This document shows positions 10,685 through 21,846 of a DNA stretch of 64,000 bases, piece by piece (positions within the stretch are counted from its first letter, which is position 1; each line of letters starts with the position of its first letter). The notes beneath the pieces are model-generated. The model had not been told where the DNA came from and did not search any database. It saw only the letters and a list, made by a program, of their open reading frames with translations. The translations under genes were made by a program, and so were the position numbers. The DNA is from Ctenosaura bakeri. Taxonomy: Eukaryota > Chordata > Lepidosauria > Squamata > Iguanidae. The stretch is taken from assembly GCA_948474755.1 (NCBI GenBank), contig CAOLHI010000354.1, forward strand, positions 496,001 to 560,000, in the 5' to 3' direction.

Positions 10685-11225
10685 CCCTGAATTCATTTAG
10701 AGTAGCCAGGTATTCCTGTACTACCGCTTCACCTATCCTGTTCTGTTTTTTCCCTACTTCATCATCTGCTCCATTTTCCCCAGGGTGAAGCACTATTTTA
10801 CTTTTGGGAGAAGACCAAGGCAAAGAAGCTGTTTAATAGTTCTGCATTTTTGCTGTCCCCTGTTAGCATTTTGCCATCTTCTCCATGCAGTAGCCTTACC
10901 ATTTCCTTGTTCTTCCTTTTGCCACATACATAATAAGTAAAACTTTTTTTTATTGTTTTTAACCTTTCTAGTAAAGTTGAGCTCATTTTGCTTTTATGAC
11001 TTTCTCTTTATATATGCTGGCTGCTTGTTTGATTTACTCTTTGGTGATTTCCCCCCTTTTCTATTTCTTGTGTATGTCTCTTTTAAATCTTAGCTCATTT
11101 GAAAGTTCTTTAGACATCCATCTCAGATTCTTTAGACACCTCCCAAATGTTACCAATTATCTCCATTATCAATCTTCTAGTACCTTCTAGTTTCCTCTTC
11201 CTCTCATTGACATCTTTTTAGACTG
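10685..11225 (-). mobile_element. CR1 LINE, upstream ORF2 segment of the split copy
   Basis: 10798-10986 on the minus strand encodes the linker before the RT, with YVCGKRKNKE, LLHGEDG and AELLNSFFALVF, matching the CR1 ORF2 pattern. The 5' end fades out near 11.2 kb. With 9283-9653 and 10053-10297 it makes one minus-strand, 5'-truncated, internally deleted CR1. Confidence 0.72.
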
Positions 11226-11313
11226 TGCAACATAGATAAGGCATAATCCATTAACCTGCTGTACTGCATGTAGTACTTGAGACTGCAACTGTAAAAGTAT
11301 CAGTTGTTCTTAT

Positions 11314-11438
11314 ATTTTAGTAAGGGTATTCAACAATAGGTCAAATGCCTTTGCTAAAATATAAAAACAACTACTACTGCTGTGGGTCCAACTTCAAGTA
11401 CTACCTTTCTATTTTAGCAAGGGTATTCAACAATAGGT
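11314..11438 (+). repeat. 28-bp direct repeat pair flanking about 69 bp
   Basis: The same 28-bp word (27 matches; attttag then aagggtattcaacaatagg) occurs at 11314-11341 and 11411-11438. Between them, tttgctaaaatata is inverted relative to tatattttagtaag, giving a potential stem. Confidence 0.75.
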
Positions 11439-11507
11439 GGGAGCCAGTGTGGTGTAGTGGTTTGAGCATTGGACAACAAGTCTGGAGACCAGGGTAGCAC
11501 AACAACA
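11439..11507 (+). mobile_element. Internally deleted tRNA-SINE
   Basis: The head gagccagtgtggtgtagtgg...ctggagaccaggg is joined directly to the tail gcacaacaacaa, so about 120 bp of body is missing compared with other copies. It starts exactly at the end of the 28-bp direct repeat. Confidence 0.75.
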
Positions 11508-11839
11508 ATTCCAACAATACAGAGGAGAGAGCACTACTAAATGAAGTCAATATGGAGGAGTTTAATGACCTAGGAAGTTTGAGACATGGCCAGTTCTAAC
11601 CGGAAGCATGAGGAAAAGTAAGTATTGAAGTTTGAGTGGTGCTTTGGGAATTTTAAAGGTGTTAGCCTGAGCAGGTTGGACAGTGTTGGGATGGGCATTC
11701 CATTTGGGCTTTGTTATAGGCAGCAAGATGTCTTGGAATGCTATCTTTCAAAATCATGTGCAGGAGTTTTAGTAGCAGAAGGACCTGGATTCAGAGTTAC
11801 AAGGAAAGCAGGGGGGGGGAAATCCTAGCACTTCAGTTT

Positions 11840-11930
11840 TGTATATCTCTATTCAAAAGTAAATCAAAGTAGGTTCACTGGGGCCTACACCCAGGTAAAT
11901 GAACACAGAATTGCAGGCAGCATCAGCCTT
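11840..11930. repeat. Short interspersed repeat (aggttcactggggc type)
   Basis: A segment with gtaggttcactggggcctac, then cccaggtaaatgaaca, then attgcaggcagc. A related segment is at 41430-41520 (cagttcagtgggagttactcctagg). The family is unnamed here; it is probably an old MITE. Confidence 0.4.
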
Positions 11931-12458
11931 TGTTTTTATCTTCCTCTTCTTCTTTTTCCAAATGTTGTTGGTTTGGCAGCAGCAAGTGTGAGCTTTCTCA
12001 CTTTCCTGGGATCATTGCTGTGATCTTCCTTGCATCGCTCAGCAGCAGTTCATTCAGACTTAAAAGACTGAAACATCCCACTCATGGATACACATAAGCC
12101 AGGGTGGAATTTAAAGGAAGGGGATGTTGTCAGGAAGAGGTGTCTGGCAGTAAATTTAGTGACTTCAGCAGTTGTTAATTGCCCCAGAGGTGGCAACATC
12201 TGCTCTACTCGCCACTTCTTGTAAATGAACTGGCTTGTTCATCAAAATGACACCTGCAAGTTCCTAATAAAAGTTAAGGGACCCGCAGCTGCTTCAGTCA
12301 CCGGTATTCTTCCTCATTATCTCCTGTGTCACTTCCAAGCAGTTTCAAAAACAAACTTCCTCTTCCCAAATGATGGGATGAAATCCAAAGGAACGGTAAA
12401 GTATATGCCACACCTCCCCCGCCACCATCCTTAATTTTTCTTATACAGACATCATTTA
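11931..12458. other. Unique DNA, no gene seen
   Basis: No repeat or domain recognised; short frames only. Confidence 0.5.
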
Positions 12459-12636
12459 GGCCATTTCTGCACTACACTCTTATAGCACGATTATTCCACT
12501 TTCAACATCCTATGGAACCTGGGGTTTGCAGTTTCGGGAGGGGCCGGTTGGCCCCTCCCGAAACTGCAAACCCCAGGATTCCATAGGATGTTGAACGTGG
12601 AATATTCACACTACAAGAGTGCAGTGTGGAAATGGC
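12459..12636. mobile_element. Palindromic MITE, copy 3
   Basis: Arms ggccatttctgcactacactcttatag and ctacaagagtgcagtgtggaaatggc, centre cgggaggggccggttggccc. The arms share a cgggag/ctcccg variant near the centre. Further out they differ by substitutions and a small indel, so this copy is older than copy 2. Confidence 0.85.
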
Positions 12637-14370
12637 TTTAAATATACACACACTGGCCATGTTGGTATGCAATTGCATGGCTTTTGTCAGGGATCAGACC
12701 TAGGTAGCTGTCCAAGTAAAGAAGAGAGTTATGCGAAGGGGAGAGTGTTGGGTCAAGCCAGAATAGTCACCCCAGCTAGGACATAGTTGCTTCCCACCAA
12801 GTTCCCAGCATAAGCAGGAGCCCTTATAGAGCCATTCCTTTCTGTCAGGCCCCAGTTTAGTAATGTGTATTTCATTTGTAACTTTAAGTTTAAAAAATTA
12901 ATTTGAAAATCAAATTGGTTTAATTATTTGGAAAACAAAAATGAAAAAGAAAGAAAACACAGAAATGAATGTGTTCAATGAAATTATGATTAAAACAGAG
13001 GATTTCTGTCCTCATGGATAATCAGACATTCATATGTGACAAGAATGCTTTATTTACGCAGATGTGGGACAAGTGGACAATGTTGTGCATTACTAGCTGT
13101 GGTCTACTGTCATAATAACAGAGTACCCACAATTTTGTTGGGCGAATTTCTGTTTGTAAAGCTAAATGGACCCTCACACATAATACTTCTGATTGCAGCC
13201 TCACATTCTTTAAAACCTGTCTGATTTCCTGTGTTATCACTAGTGAGGTCCTTTTGATGTGTTATATGTTTTCTCCCGCCCCCACCCTCGCACCCCCATT
13301 CCATTGCATCCATCTTCATAGCTCTGCGTGTGGCCTCCTCTATCCTCAGATGGGAGGCAATATCTTTTGTGACACCGTGTGGCTAATGAGCTATCCTGGG
13401 AACTGGAATACTGGCTCAGGATTGATGAACTCTGCTGCTTGTTTCCTGCTCTGTCTTAATCACTGTGTATAGAGGTCTCTCTCTTGTGTATATGTGTGTG
13501 TTACTAAAAGACCCTTCTTGCACATCTCAAAGAATGGGGAAGGAAGCAAAACCAACACAAGTTTTTAGGACTGGTGTGTATACTTGTAAGGGAGAATCTA
13601 AGCAGCTGTCTCATGATGGTCACAACCAAACATGTTGAAGAGTGAATACAGACAGACAGCTGAACATGTTGGCCCATAGTAAACTGATTGTCTATATATG
13701 TGGCATGGCTTTTACCACCTGGATTTCAAATTGATTGTTTCAACTAGAGCTCCTACATTGTTCTGGCATTGTTCTGCCCACTGTAAAGTTTCATCTCCTC
13801 TCTTCATATATTCAACTTACCTGTTTTCTGGCTGGGCACCTTCCCACAGCCAATAAGTGACTGGAGGAGGATAAGGAGCAACTAGGCACCCAGCCAACTC
13901 CATTCCTACAGCCAGTTGCAAGAAAGTGATTTCATCCTCCTGGACCTCTGGAGGATGCTCCCCCAATGTCTAGAAGGATGCCTTTTTCTTCCTGTAGGCA
14001 GCTATATGAATGGAACCAGCTGTCTATCCAAAAAAAAAAAAAAAAAAGGAATGTTATTGGATGAAGGTGCTGAATTTCTCATTTAGTTCAGCACAACTAA
14101 AAAGTCACATATGCAAATGTATGTTACCACAGAATGCTAGCCATAATTTCCTTCTCACATGCAAGAGCAAAATAATGATCTCTCCTACAGGTGAGATTAC
14201 AAGATATTTTCTGATTAGTGGTTGGAGGGGTTGGTTTTTTCAGGGGGTGGTATTTCATGAAGGGTGTGTGTGTGGAAATGTTTCATGCAAAACTTTCAAT
14301 TTTGGATGGGGGGAAGAACTGGTCATTGCTCTTTTGCAAAAGGGTGAAAAATATCATGGATGTTGATAAT
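12637..14370. other. Unique DNA, no gene seen
   Basis: An A run at 14031-14047 and a few short frames. No domain or RNA gene recognised. Confidence 0.5.
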
Positions 14371-14830
14371 TTTTTTCAACAGTTTCTTTTTTATTGATTG
14401 ATTTTTATCACCAGCAATCTAACGTGCAAAGTTATAATGAAAATACAATCAAAGAAACAGAAAGAGAGAGAGAGGTTTTCTTTTAAATTATTACCCAAAG
14501 TAAATTTGACATCTTTGGACCACATTTTTTCCCTTACATCCATATGGACAGCAAGTTCAAGATTTTGGACTCACCTTATCATGTATTCTTTTACTGGTTT
14601 ATCTTCTGTCTCTAGTTTCCAAAGTCTTTTATATATGTTTTAAATTATATACTCATGGTCTTTGCACACCTTTTAGTAAAATTAATTTTCTTCAACCTTT
14701 ATGGCTGCATTTCTCTTATCTTGATCAAATTTTGAACAAATTAAATTGCCTATAAGCAAGCCAATTAAAATCTTTACCTTCCTTAAGGATCATTTCTCTT
14801 GATTTAAACTTCCAGTTGTCTTGTTCAAAA
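14371..14830 (-). mobile_element. Possible L1 3' fragment
   Basis: A T-rich start (tttcttttttattgattgat) followed by AT-rich, pyrimidine-biased sequence resembles the reverse complement of an L1 3' region, like the better-supported copies at 20.6 and 32.6 kb. No target-site duplication was found and no peptide was recognised. Confidence 0.25.
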
Positions 14831-16150
14831 TACAAGGGATCTCAACATATCAAGATAAGAGTTCAACACATCAAGATAAGAGTTTATCTTGAAGTGCTGA
14901 GACATCCTTTCTTCTTAAGGATGAAACAAAAAGGCTAATAATCTTTTCATACCTAGTTGCTACTGGTGCAACTTTCCCTTGTGCAAATGCATATACCACT
15001 TGGTTAGTTAGTTATCAGAACTAGTTGTCTTTGAGATGACTACTGCGCATGTGTTTACTTGACGTTGATGGGTGCAGAATGCCTTTCAGTAACTGCTAGT
15101 CTTCTCTGCTTTTTCTTTATGGTTTTCAGATCTTAAATTCATGTATCTATTCCAAGATATTTTTTTTCTGTAGCTTTGTAATTGCTTAAAATTTGCATTT
15201 TTTAACACTCACATTTTGGTCTACTTCTATGATGTTGCTTTTGAAAAAGACTATAATGTTTAACAGAAATATAAGGATTAAAATGTGGCATGATAATGGA
15301 GAATGTATATACAAAATTAGTCAAAGATTTGAGCAGTGAAATAGACTTTAATATTTTTTGCCATCTAAACTTTTCTTTAAGATTGCCATGTGGACAATGA
15401 TTCACATTCCAATTGCAGCACGAAAAAATAAAATAAAATGTAAAATAATTTTCACTTTATAGCTAAAAATCAAGAAAATATTTTGAACTATCAGCATAAT
15501 TTTCTTTCAGAACCTGAGAAATCTGAAAAGATTAAAAGATCATAGGAAATTTACTTCTGTGGACTACAGTTGCCAGTGGCCACATGGCAGAGTCTGGGAG
15601 TTGTCAACCAAATAGGGGTTTTTTTCTATAAGCTCTGTCCAAACACGAAGAATCAGGAAATAAGAATAAGGCTGTGCATCATTATACGGAGGTATGGCTG
15701 ACATCTTTATTCCATTGCAACAGACATTGTCAGTAATCAGGGGAGGACCTGAGCACGAGGTTACACATAACAGTTCAAAACCAACCACAGTTGCTTATAT
15801 TAATGCATTTTTGCATCTATTAAAGAAGCAGCCAAACATTTCCATTATTATATTGTGGTAGGCTTATGATGTGTGTATTTTGTATATTGGCTGCATTGGC
15901 TTGCTCACAGGACAGTAACTTAAAGCAACTCATGAATACGCGAGGTAGAAACAGCTGTATTTATCTGTCACTATTCCTTCTCCACAGCATAGGGAATGTA
16001 GATACCCTGGTAAAAAAAAAAAAAAAAAATTCCTAGGATTAGAAGTTGGACCTGTCCGTTGCTCAGCTTGGCTCATGTCCTCTTCTTCTTTCACGTTCTC
16101 AGTCCACTCCCCCCCCCAAAAAAAATTAAACTAGAGAGAGACGCTATTCC
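14831..16150. other. Unique DNA, no gene seen
   Basis: A short local duplication (acatcaagataagagtt, about 14847-14886) and an A run at 16012-16029. Nothing protein-like. Confidence 0.5.
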
Positions 16151-16151
16151 T

Positions 16152-16306
16152 CTTGTTGTGTGCCTTCAAGTCATTTCCGACTTATGCCAACCCTACAGTG
16201 AACCTATCATGGGATTTTCTGGTGCTGAGAGTGTGTGATGCACCCATCCACCCAATGGGTTTTGATGGCCGAGCAGAGAATTGAACCCTGGACTCCAGGG
16301 TCATAG
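16152..16306 (-). mobile_element. tRNA-derived SINE, 5'-truncated
   Basis: On the minus strand the tail and body are intact (tgccttcaagtcatttccga region to gtcatagt), but the tRNA 5' part is missing. Such 5' truncation is typical of LINE-mediated insertion. Confidence 0.78.
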
Positions 16307-16566
16307 TGAAACATTCAAATGAATGTATGACACCGGGTTTCAAAAGTTCTATTTAAGTATTATCAAAAAGTTGTTTGTTCAAAATAAGTAGAGGTGGAGT
16401 GCACTAGCAATACTCCCTCTGTCATCATTTCTGCTGGCTTTCCCATGTGTGAACCATAACTTTCTGAGCTAGAGACCTTCCTGTATGTGTGGAGGCTTTC
16501 CATGTGATTGGGACCCTCATCACACTGTTGGATTTGCAGATACAGCAAAGCTTCCCAGTTGATAAA

Positions 16567-16905
16567 ATTGGATGGCAGTATGAGGACACTGTTTCCCTGT
16601 ATAAGAATTCCCCCATCCCAGGCAATACATTTTAATTTAGTCTTCAGATTTCTAGTATTGCAGTAACATAATTCAGCTGAGCATTTAGAAATATGAGTCC
16701 AAAGAAAAGGGGCAGGCAAAGTGACCAAGGGGACACAGTCCCAGGAAATATAAGTGTTCTAGGAGTGAATGATTTTTGTTGTCTTACTCTCTGCAGTGCT
16801 TGAAAGATGGCAACTGAAGGAAATTTTCATGGGAGGAGGGAAAAATACTCTTATTTGGCAATGCCCTCCTTCCACCCAGTCCTCATAGCTACACCCCTGC
16901 ATCGG
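16567..16905. repeat. Unclassified repeat of about 340 bp, copy 1
   Basis: It shares ordered blocks with 42965-43300: aattcccccat/aattcccccaa, aaaggggcaggcaa, ctctgcagtgctt/gtctgcagtgcta, gaaaatttcat, and a C-rich end with agctacaccc. No coding capacity was seen. Confidence 0.55.
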
Positions 16906-18384
16906 GGCTTTTTCTGCCTAGAAACAAGAGAGTTACAATTGAAAAATGCTCTTGTGTGAAATGGTGAGTGAAAAATTCCATGAAAGAGTCAGGACAACTG
17001 CACCTCAAAAGCTTCCTCAGTAGGCCCCCCTAAGTGGGAGGAGAGAAGGCTGAGCAGAACACTTGCGGCATGCCTATGTTATGCCAAGTTGGACACACCT
17101 AAAACCGTTGATTTCAATGGGTTGCAAGAAGTATCTAACTCTGCCTTTGAATCAGGCTGTCAGTTTCCCGCTGTATAAAGCTGTAGGGAGTGGCGAAACA
17201 TTAGCCTTACCCTCTCATTTGCAGAACACCAACCTGCAGAGAAGCCGGGCCCTGGGTGCTTTGTAACACAGTCATTTTGCTCTCCCAGCTGTGTTGGTGT
17301 CCACTTTGATTTATTAACATGCTGGCTCACGTTAAATTTTAATTGTCCTATTTTTCTCATAAGAGACACCATGTGCGGGGCAAGAAAGAAGCCCATATAC
17401 AGAGGAGATTTTTATCTTTGCCTAAAAGGGCACCGTCCTGTTATTTTTCAAAATCTTTCTTTCGTATTCTGCTGACACTTATTTTTAATTAGCTCCCATT
17501 GGAAGGCTGGCACAGAAATCTGTTTCCTCTCATTGTTGCTAGATTATTAATAGTAGTACTGAGCTGGCAGTGTGCCCAGTAGTGTATATCATTGGTGGGT
17601 GGTGGGGAGGGGGAGAAGAGGCAGCAGAGATAAAGGGAAACAATGTGCTTCCTAACTATGTGTTTCCTTATTACACCTACAACCTACGCACACTGTGAGC
17701 CCAATGTCTGCCTCATATAAATCAATGCAACCCCAACAGTGTACTACAGCTCACACATTTTACACAGATGAGGCTTGAACTAATATTTGATGGGCTATTA
17801 ATGGAGGCGTTGATCGGGAAAACAGAAAGGCTCCATTTTGGGACACAAAGGGTGCCAGGAGGAGCTTGCTGATAGCCCCCATCCAGTTGCTGCTGCTGCT
17901 AATGTCACCATCACAATTCAGAGCTTGGAAAATTCTTTCTTGAAAAGCAGTTGGTTCCCAATACTCATTCTATTGTTACTAAAGTTATTTATTATTATTA
18001 CTTATGACAAATGTTGAGAGTTAACATGTGGCTTTTAGCAGGAATGTAATTCTTGATTCATGTTGTTCTCAAAGGAAGCCATGAATAACTTTTGCAGGTT
18101 TCTTCTCACTGTGATAGTTTGGGACTGATTCTGTACAAAATTTGCAGGTAATATTTTTCTAAACCAAAACCAGAATTTTTGGTGGATTTTCTGCACTGTA
18201 AATGCTATTTTTCTGGGGGGCAAAAAAGAATAAATTTTGTGCAGAATAAGTTTTGAACTTCAGAGATTCACATTAGTCCAGGTTTCTCCTTGTCACATGA
18301 GGAAAACACAATTTTTGACCATTTTTTTCCTAATTTTTTCCCCATCGCTAGCTTTTAAGTCAATGGCCCAGTCAATACACTCCA
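16906..18384. other. Unique DNA, candidate conserved block near 17.4 kb
   Basis: 17390-17570 is repeat-free, moderately complex and rich in TAAT/ATTA words (tttttaattagctcccattg). A short repeat-like piece lies at 17080-17140. No exon was recognised. Confidence 0.35.
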
Positions 18385-18500
18385 GGTTTTAACCTAAACT
18401 TTAAAGGAGCTATCCAAGGTACTGGACCTATTCTGAAGGGATAGAGTTGTGCAACTTGGGTAGCTTCTTTGAAGTTTTCATTAAAATCCAGAGCGGATTC
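18385..18500. repeat. Interspersed repeat (ctttaaaggagctatcc type), copy 1
   Basis: Shared with 50803-50900: ctttaaaggagcta, caggtactg/aaggtactg, then gggtagcttcttt/ggatagctctttc. Function and class unknown. Confidence 0.5.
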
Positions 18501-18549
18501 CCCACCCCACTGACATCAAACCTACTAGCTGCTGTCACTTCTTATTGTA

Positions 18550-18798
18550 CAATGGGCCCTCAATATCTCCTAGGGTTTGATTCCAGGCCCCCCGTGGATG
18601 CTCAAGTCCCATGATGTACAGTGATGTAGTAAAATGGCATCCCTTATATAAAATGGCAAAAAAGTTTGCTTTTTCGATTTTTTTTATTTTTTTATTTTTC
18701 TATTTTTTATTTTTTATATTTTGGTTGGGGGATATTTTTGAGCTGTAGTTGCTTGAATCCATGAATACAGATTCCATGGACAAGGAGGGTCAACTGTG
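18550..18798. mobile_element. Tigger-like (pogo/mariner) MITE
   Basis: The left end gggccctcaatatctcctag and the right end ccatggacaaggagggtcaac are imperfect inverted repeats. The interior has cccgtggatgctcaagtccc and a long T-rich stretch. This is the layout of non-autonomous Tigger-type elements. No transposase is encoded. Confidence 0.55.
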
Positions 18799-19219
18799 TT
18801 GTTCATTAATTTTTTCCTTACATTTTCTGAGGGAAGAATGGAATAAAAGAGGGGAGAGGAAAGCCTCTAAAATGCCTTTTAGAAATCACACTTGAAAGCC
18901 ATAAGAAGACATGACTCACTACAGGGGATATAAAGAATATTCACAGGAAAGGCTGTCTCAATATGGTCACCCCACCAAAAAAAAATTAAAAAAAAATCCA
19001 ACTCTGCAAGATTTCAATCCTGTGCAAGAGCAGAAAGACCAGCACCTTTCCTACACTTCTGTTGTTGTTTAATGAAAAATCTGAAGTATTTTGTGCAGGA
19101 AAAAAAAGGGTAAGCAGTTTTGGTGAGAGAAAACTATCCCAAAATATCACAAATTCTCAAGATGCAGAAAAATATCAGAAAATATTAAAAAAACCCACTT
19201 TTAATCTCATTTATCAAGA
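18799..19219. other. Unique DNA, no gene seen
   Basis: A-rich patches (about 18979-18998) and short frames only. Confidence 0.5.
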
Positions 19220-19693
19220 GCCCTTTCCACACGGGGAAATAACACGTGGTAGCGCAACCTCTGTGGGAGGTTGTCTACACGGTAAAGTGGATTGGGGTGG
19301 ATTACTTCAGAGTAATTCCACACCCCAATCCGCACTAGGGTGCCTGGAAGTGGTGGCGCCATGTGCTTTTTAAAAACTACTTTTTATGTGGTTTTTAAAA
19401 GGCACGGGGTGTGCAGCCCTGTGCAGCCGCGTCGCAGCACCCAGTGTGGATTTGCAGGCACGCGCAAGGGCATGCCTGCAGATCTGCCAGGGGCAGGATT
19501 TCCAGCTGGCGAGGTTCTCCGGTTGGTGGAGAGCCTCCGCCAGTCATTGGCCGCCATTTTGGGCACTGCCGGACGCCGCGGGACGCCAACGAGTGTGGAG
19601 CAGCGAAACGCGCTGCTCCACGTGGCGATGGACTGAGGTAAGCTTCGTTTCAGCGTGGCTTATCCCGTTTCTCCTCCCGTGTGTGGAAAGGGC
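19220..19693. mobile_element. GC-rich TIR element C
   Basis: Termini gccctttccacacgggg and cccgtgtgtggaaagggc form inverted repeats around 474 bp of CpG-rich sequence, very different from the AT-rich flanks. An internal hairpin (gtggattggggtgg at 19287, caccccaatccgcac ending 19335) lies near the left end. It encodes no transposase. The ends resemble those of elements A and B (ccctttcc), but the interiors are not clearly alike. No target-site duplication was found. Confidence 0.65.
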
Positions 19694-20261
19694 AAAGGTT
19701 AAAGCTTTTGGAATCTTTGGTTCTCATGTGGAAGAACTAAACAAGTTTTTAAAAAATGCATACTTCCTTCCTTATTACACCACTAAAACAATTATGTTCC
19801 TGCTCATTGACTTGCTTGTGAAATATAACTTCAATCCCTTATTACAAAAAAAGGGGGGGGAGTTAACTCTTTGCATGTCAACTATGTTACTTGTAGAGTT
19901 TTACCCCCAAGCTATCATCAGAAGTATGGCCTGTAGCCATTTGGAGTGCTCAGGCTTACTTGTTCTATTCCTCATCTCCAGACCCAGAAAATCAACAGTT
20001 CCTCCTGTTATCCATGAGTATCCTGTGGCCACGGAGCATGGTCAGTCCTCCTTTTGCTGTGTGTTTTTTTTTAAACAGAAATAAAGACTGGGTATCTTCT
20101 ATGGCAGGTATGGGCAAAGTGCAGCCCCCTCAAAAATAGTTCTGTGGCCCTCAACACCTCTAGAATCCCTGGGCCACACTTTTGTCTGGTCCCAAAAGAG
20201 GGCAAATTGCTGCTTTGGAAGCCTCCTGATGAAAAAATATACTGTTTAAATTGGCATCAAG

Positions 20262-20390
20262 GCCGCTCTGTGCAGTCAGTTTCCTGTATCTACTGGGGAT
20301 ATGTTCCTGGGCCTACTGTGGATAACAAAAAATGTGGATAATAAAATACTGTTTTATGTAGTCAAGGGCATTCATGACTGGAATCCATAG
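20262..20390. mobile_element. Second Tigger-like fragment
   Basis: cagtttcctgtatctactgg followed by ggatatgttcctgggcc and gtggataataaaatactg is the arrangement of a degraded Tigger-type end. Only one end is clear. Confidence 0.4.
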
Positions 20391-20573
20391 GTTGTTGTGG
20401 GTTTTCCAGGTTTTGAGGCCGTGTTCTATTAGTCTTTTCTCCTGACATCTTTTTGCCTGCATCTGTGGCTGGCATCTTCATCCTTTGAAGATGCCACCTG
20501 CAGATGCAGGTGAAATGTCAGGAGAAAAGACTAATAGAACACTTCCTGAAAACCCGGAAAGCCCACAACCACA
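20391..20573. mobile_element. Foldback element with arms of about 85-90 bp
   Basis: The left arm gttgttgtgggttttccagg...ctggcatcttc is mirrored by gaagatgcca...ggaaagcccacaaccac, with only a few bases between. Shared internal words include ttctattagtcttttctcctgaca and its complement. The L1 target-site duplication begins at its right edge (20572). Confidence 0.8.
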
Positions 20574-20814
20574 AATGCTGTTTTTTTTGTTTTTGTTTTT
20601 TGAAATATTTTTATTAAAGATTTAATTGCATAAGAAACAGAGTGGATGTACACCATTAACCCATATATCCCACTCCCCCCACCTCCATGCTTATATTCTT
20701 CAGTTGGATCTACTTTGTTTCCATTTACACAAGAGGAGAACAGTTACATTTCAATTTACAAAAAAGAAAAAGTTACATTTGTTTCTTTCTTTAGTTTCTT
20801 GTACATTTATGTTT

Positions 20815-21846
20815 TTATAAAATCCAAAACTCCTTCCACTCCCTTTCAAAGTTTTGGATAGGTTTGTTTTTCAAAGAGAATGCTAATTTTTCTGTCTCTA
20901 CCATATCCAGAACTTTTAATTTCCACTCTCCTAAATCAGTATCTTTCTTTTCTTTCCAATATTGTGCATATATCAACCTTGCAGCTGTTATCAAATATAA
21001 TAATATCTTCTGGCGTCTTCTTATCTCCCTTTGTTGCTCTAACATATTTAACAAGTAAAATTCTGGTGTCATTCCAAAATTTACTTTACAATTTCTCTGA
21101 ATTTCATCATGAATTTTCCAGAATTTTCTTGCCCTCCTGCAAGTCCACCACATATGAAAAAAGGACCCAATCTTTTCATCACACACCAGCACTTCGCATT
21201 CCATTTTTCGTTATTTTTTGTAGTCTTTCTGGGGCCATATACCATCTATGAAGTGTTTTATAAAAATTTTCTCTTATATTTAAATTTGGTGTAAACTTTA
21301 TATCATTTTTCGATACTCTCTCCCAAGCTTCTAATTCAACTGGATGTCCCACATTCTGAGCCTGTCTGACCATTGTATCTTTGACTGTGTCTGGTTCCAT
21401 TTCTCTTTTCAGCAATAGTTTATAAAATTTAGAAATTCTCTCTTTTGATTTTCCTTTATCAGTGAATCTAATTCATTTTCTTTTCTCTCAAATCCATACA
21501 GTTTTTGATCCGTTTTAAATCTTTCTTTAAGTTGTTGCCATGGAAATCAATTTAACTCATATCCACCAGCCTTTAATTCTTCTGCTATACGCATTCTTGG
21601 TTTATCCCCCTCCCATTTCAATATATCTTGATATGTTAGTAAGTTTCCTTGTTTTGTTGGGCCAATTTTATACGCTTCTTGTGGTGAAGTCCATATTGGA
21701 AGTTTTGTATAATATTTCCACCTTATTTGTAGCCAAACCTTTAACAATGTCTTCCAAATGCAATGATTATTAAACTCTTTGTTCACCACTAATCTATCAT
21801 AGCATAAATATCCATGCCATCTAAACCTGTTATTTATTTCTTCCAA
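20815..21846 (-). pseudogene. L1 ORF2 C-terminal region, broken
   Basis: Several frames together encode the region after the RT, including the HMWW-C motif (SFFHMWWTC near 21150) characteristic of the L1 C-terminal Cys/His segment. The last frame ends at 20815 with EREWKEFWIL. Frameshifts occur near 21190, 21420-21540 and 21846. In an intact L1 this part supports RNA binding and target-primed reverse transcription. Confidence 0.85.

Noticed and set aside
19386..20084. 232-residue open frame, one of the longest in the window
   Set aside because: It begins inside GC-rich element C and runs out into AT-rich unrelated DNA past the element terminus. Composition changes abruptly at the border and no domain is seen.
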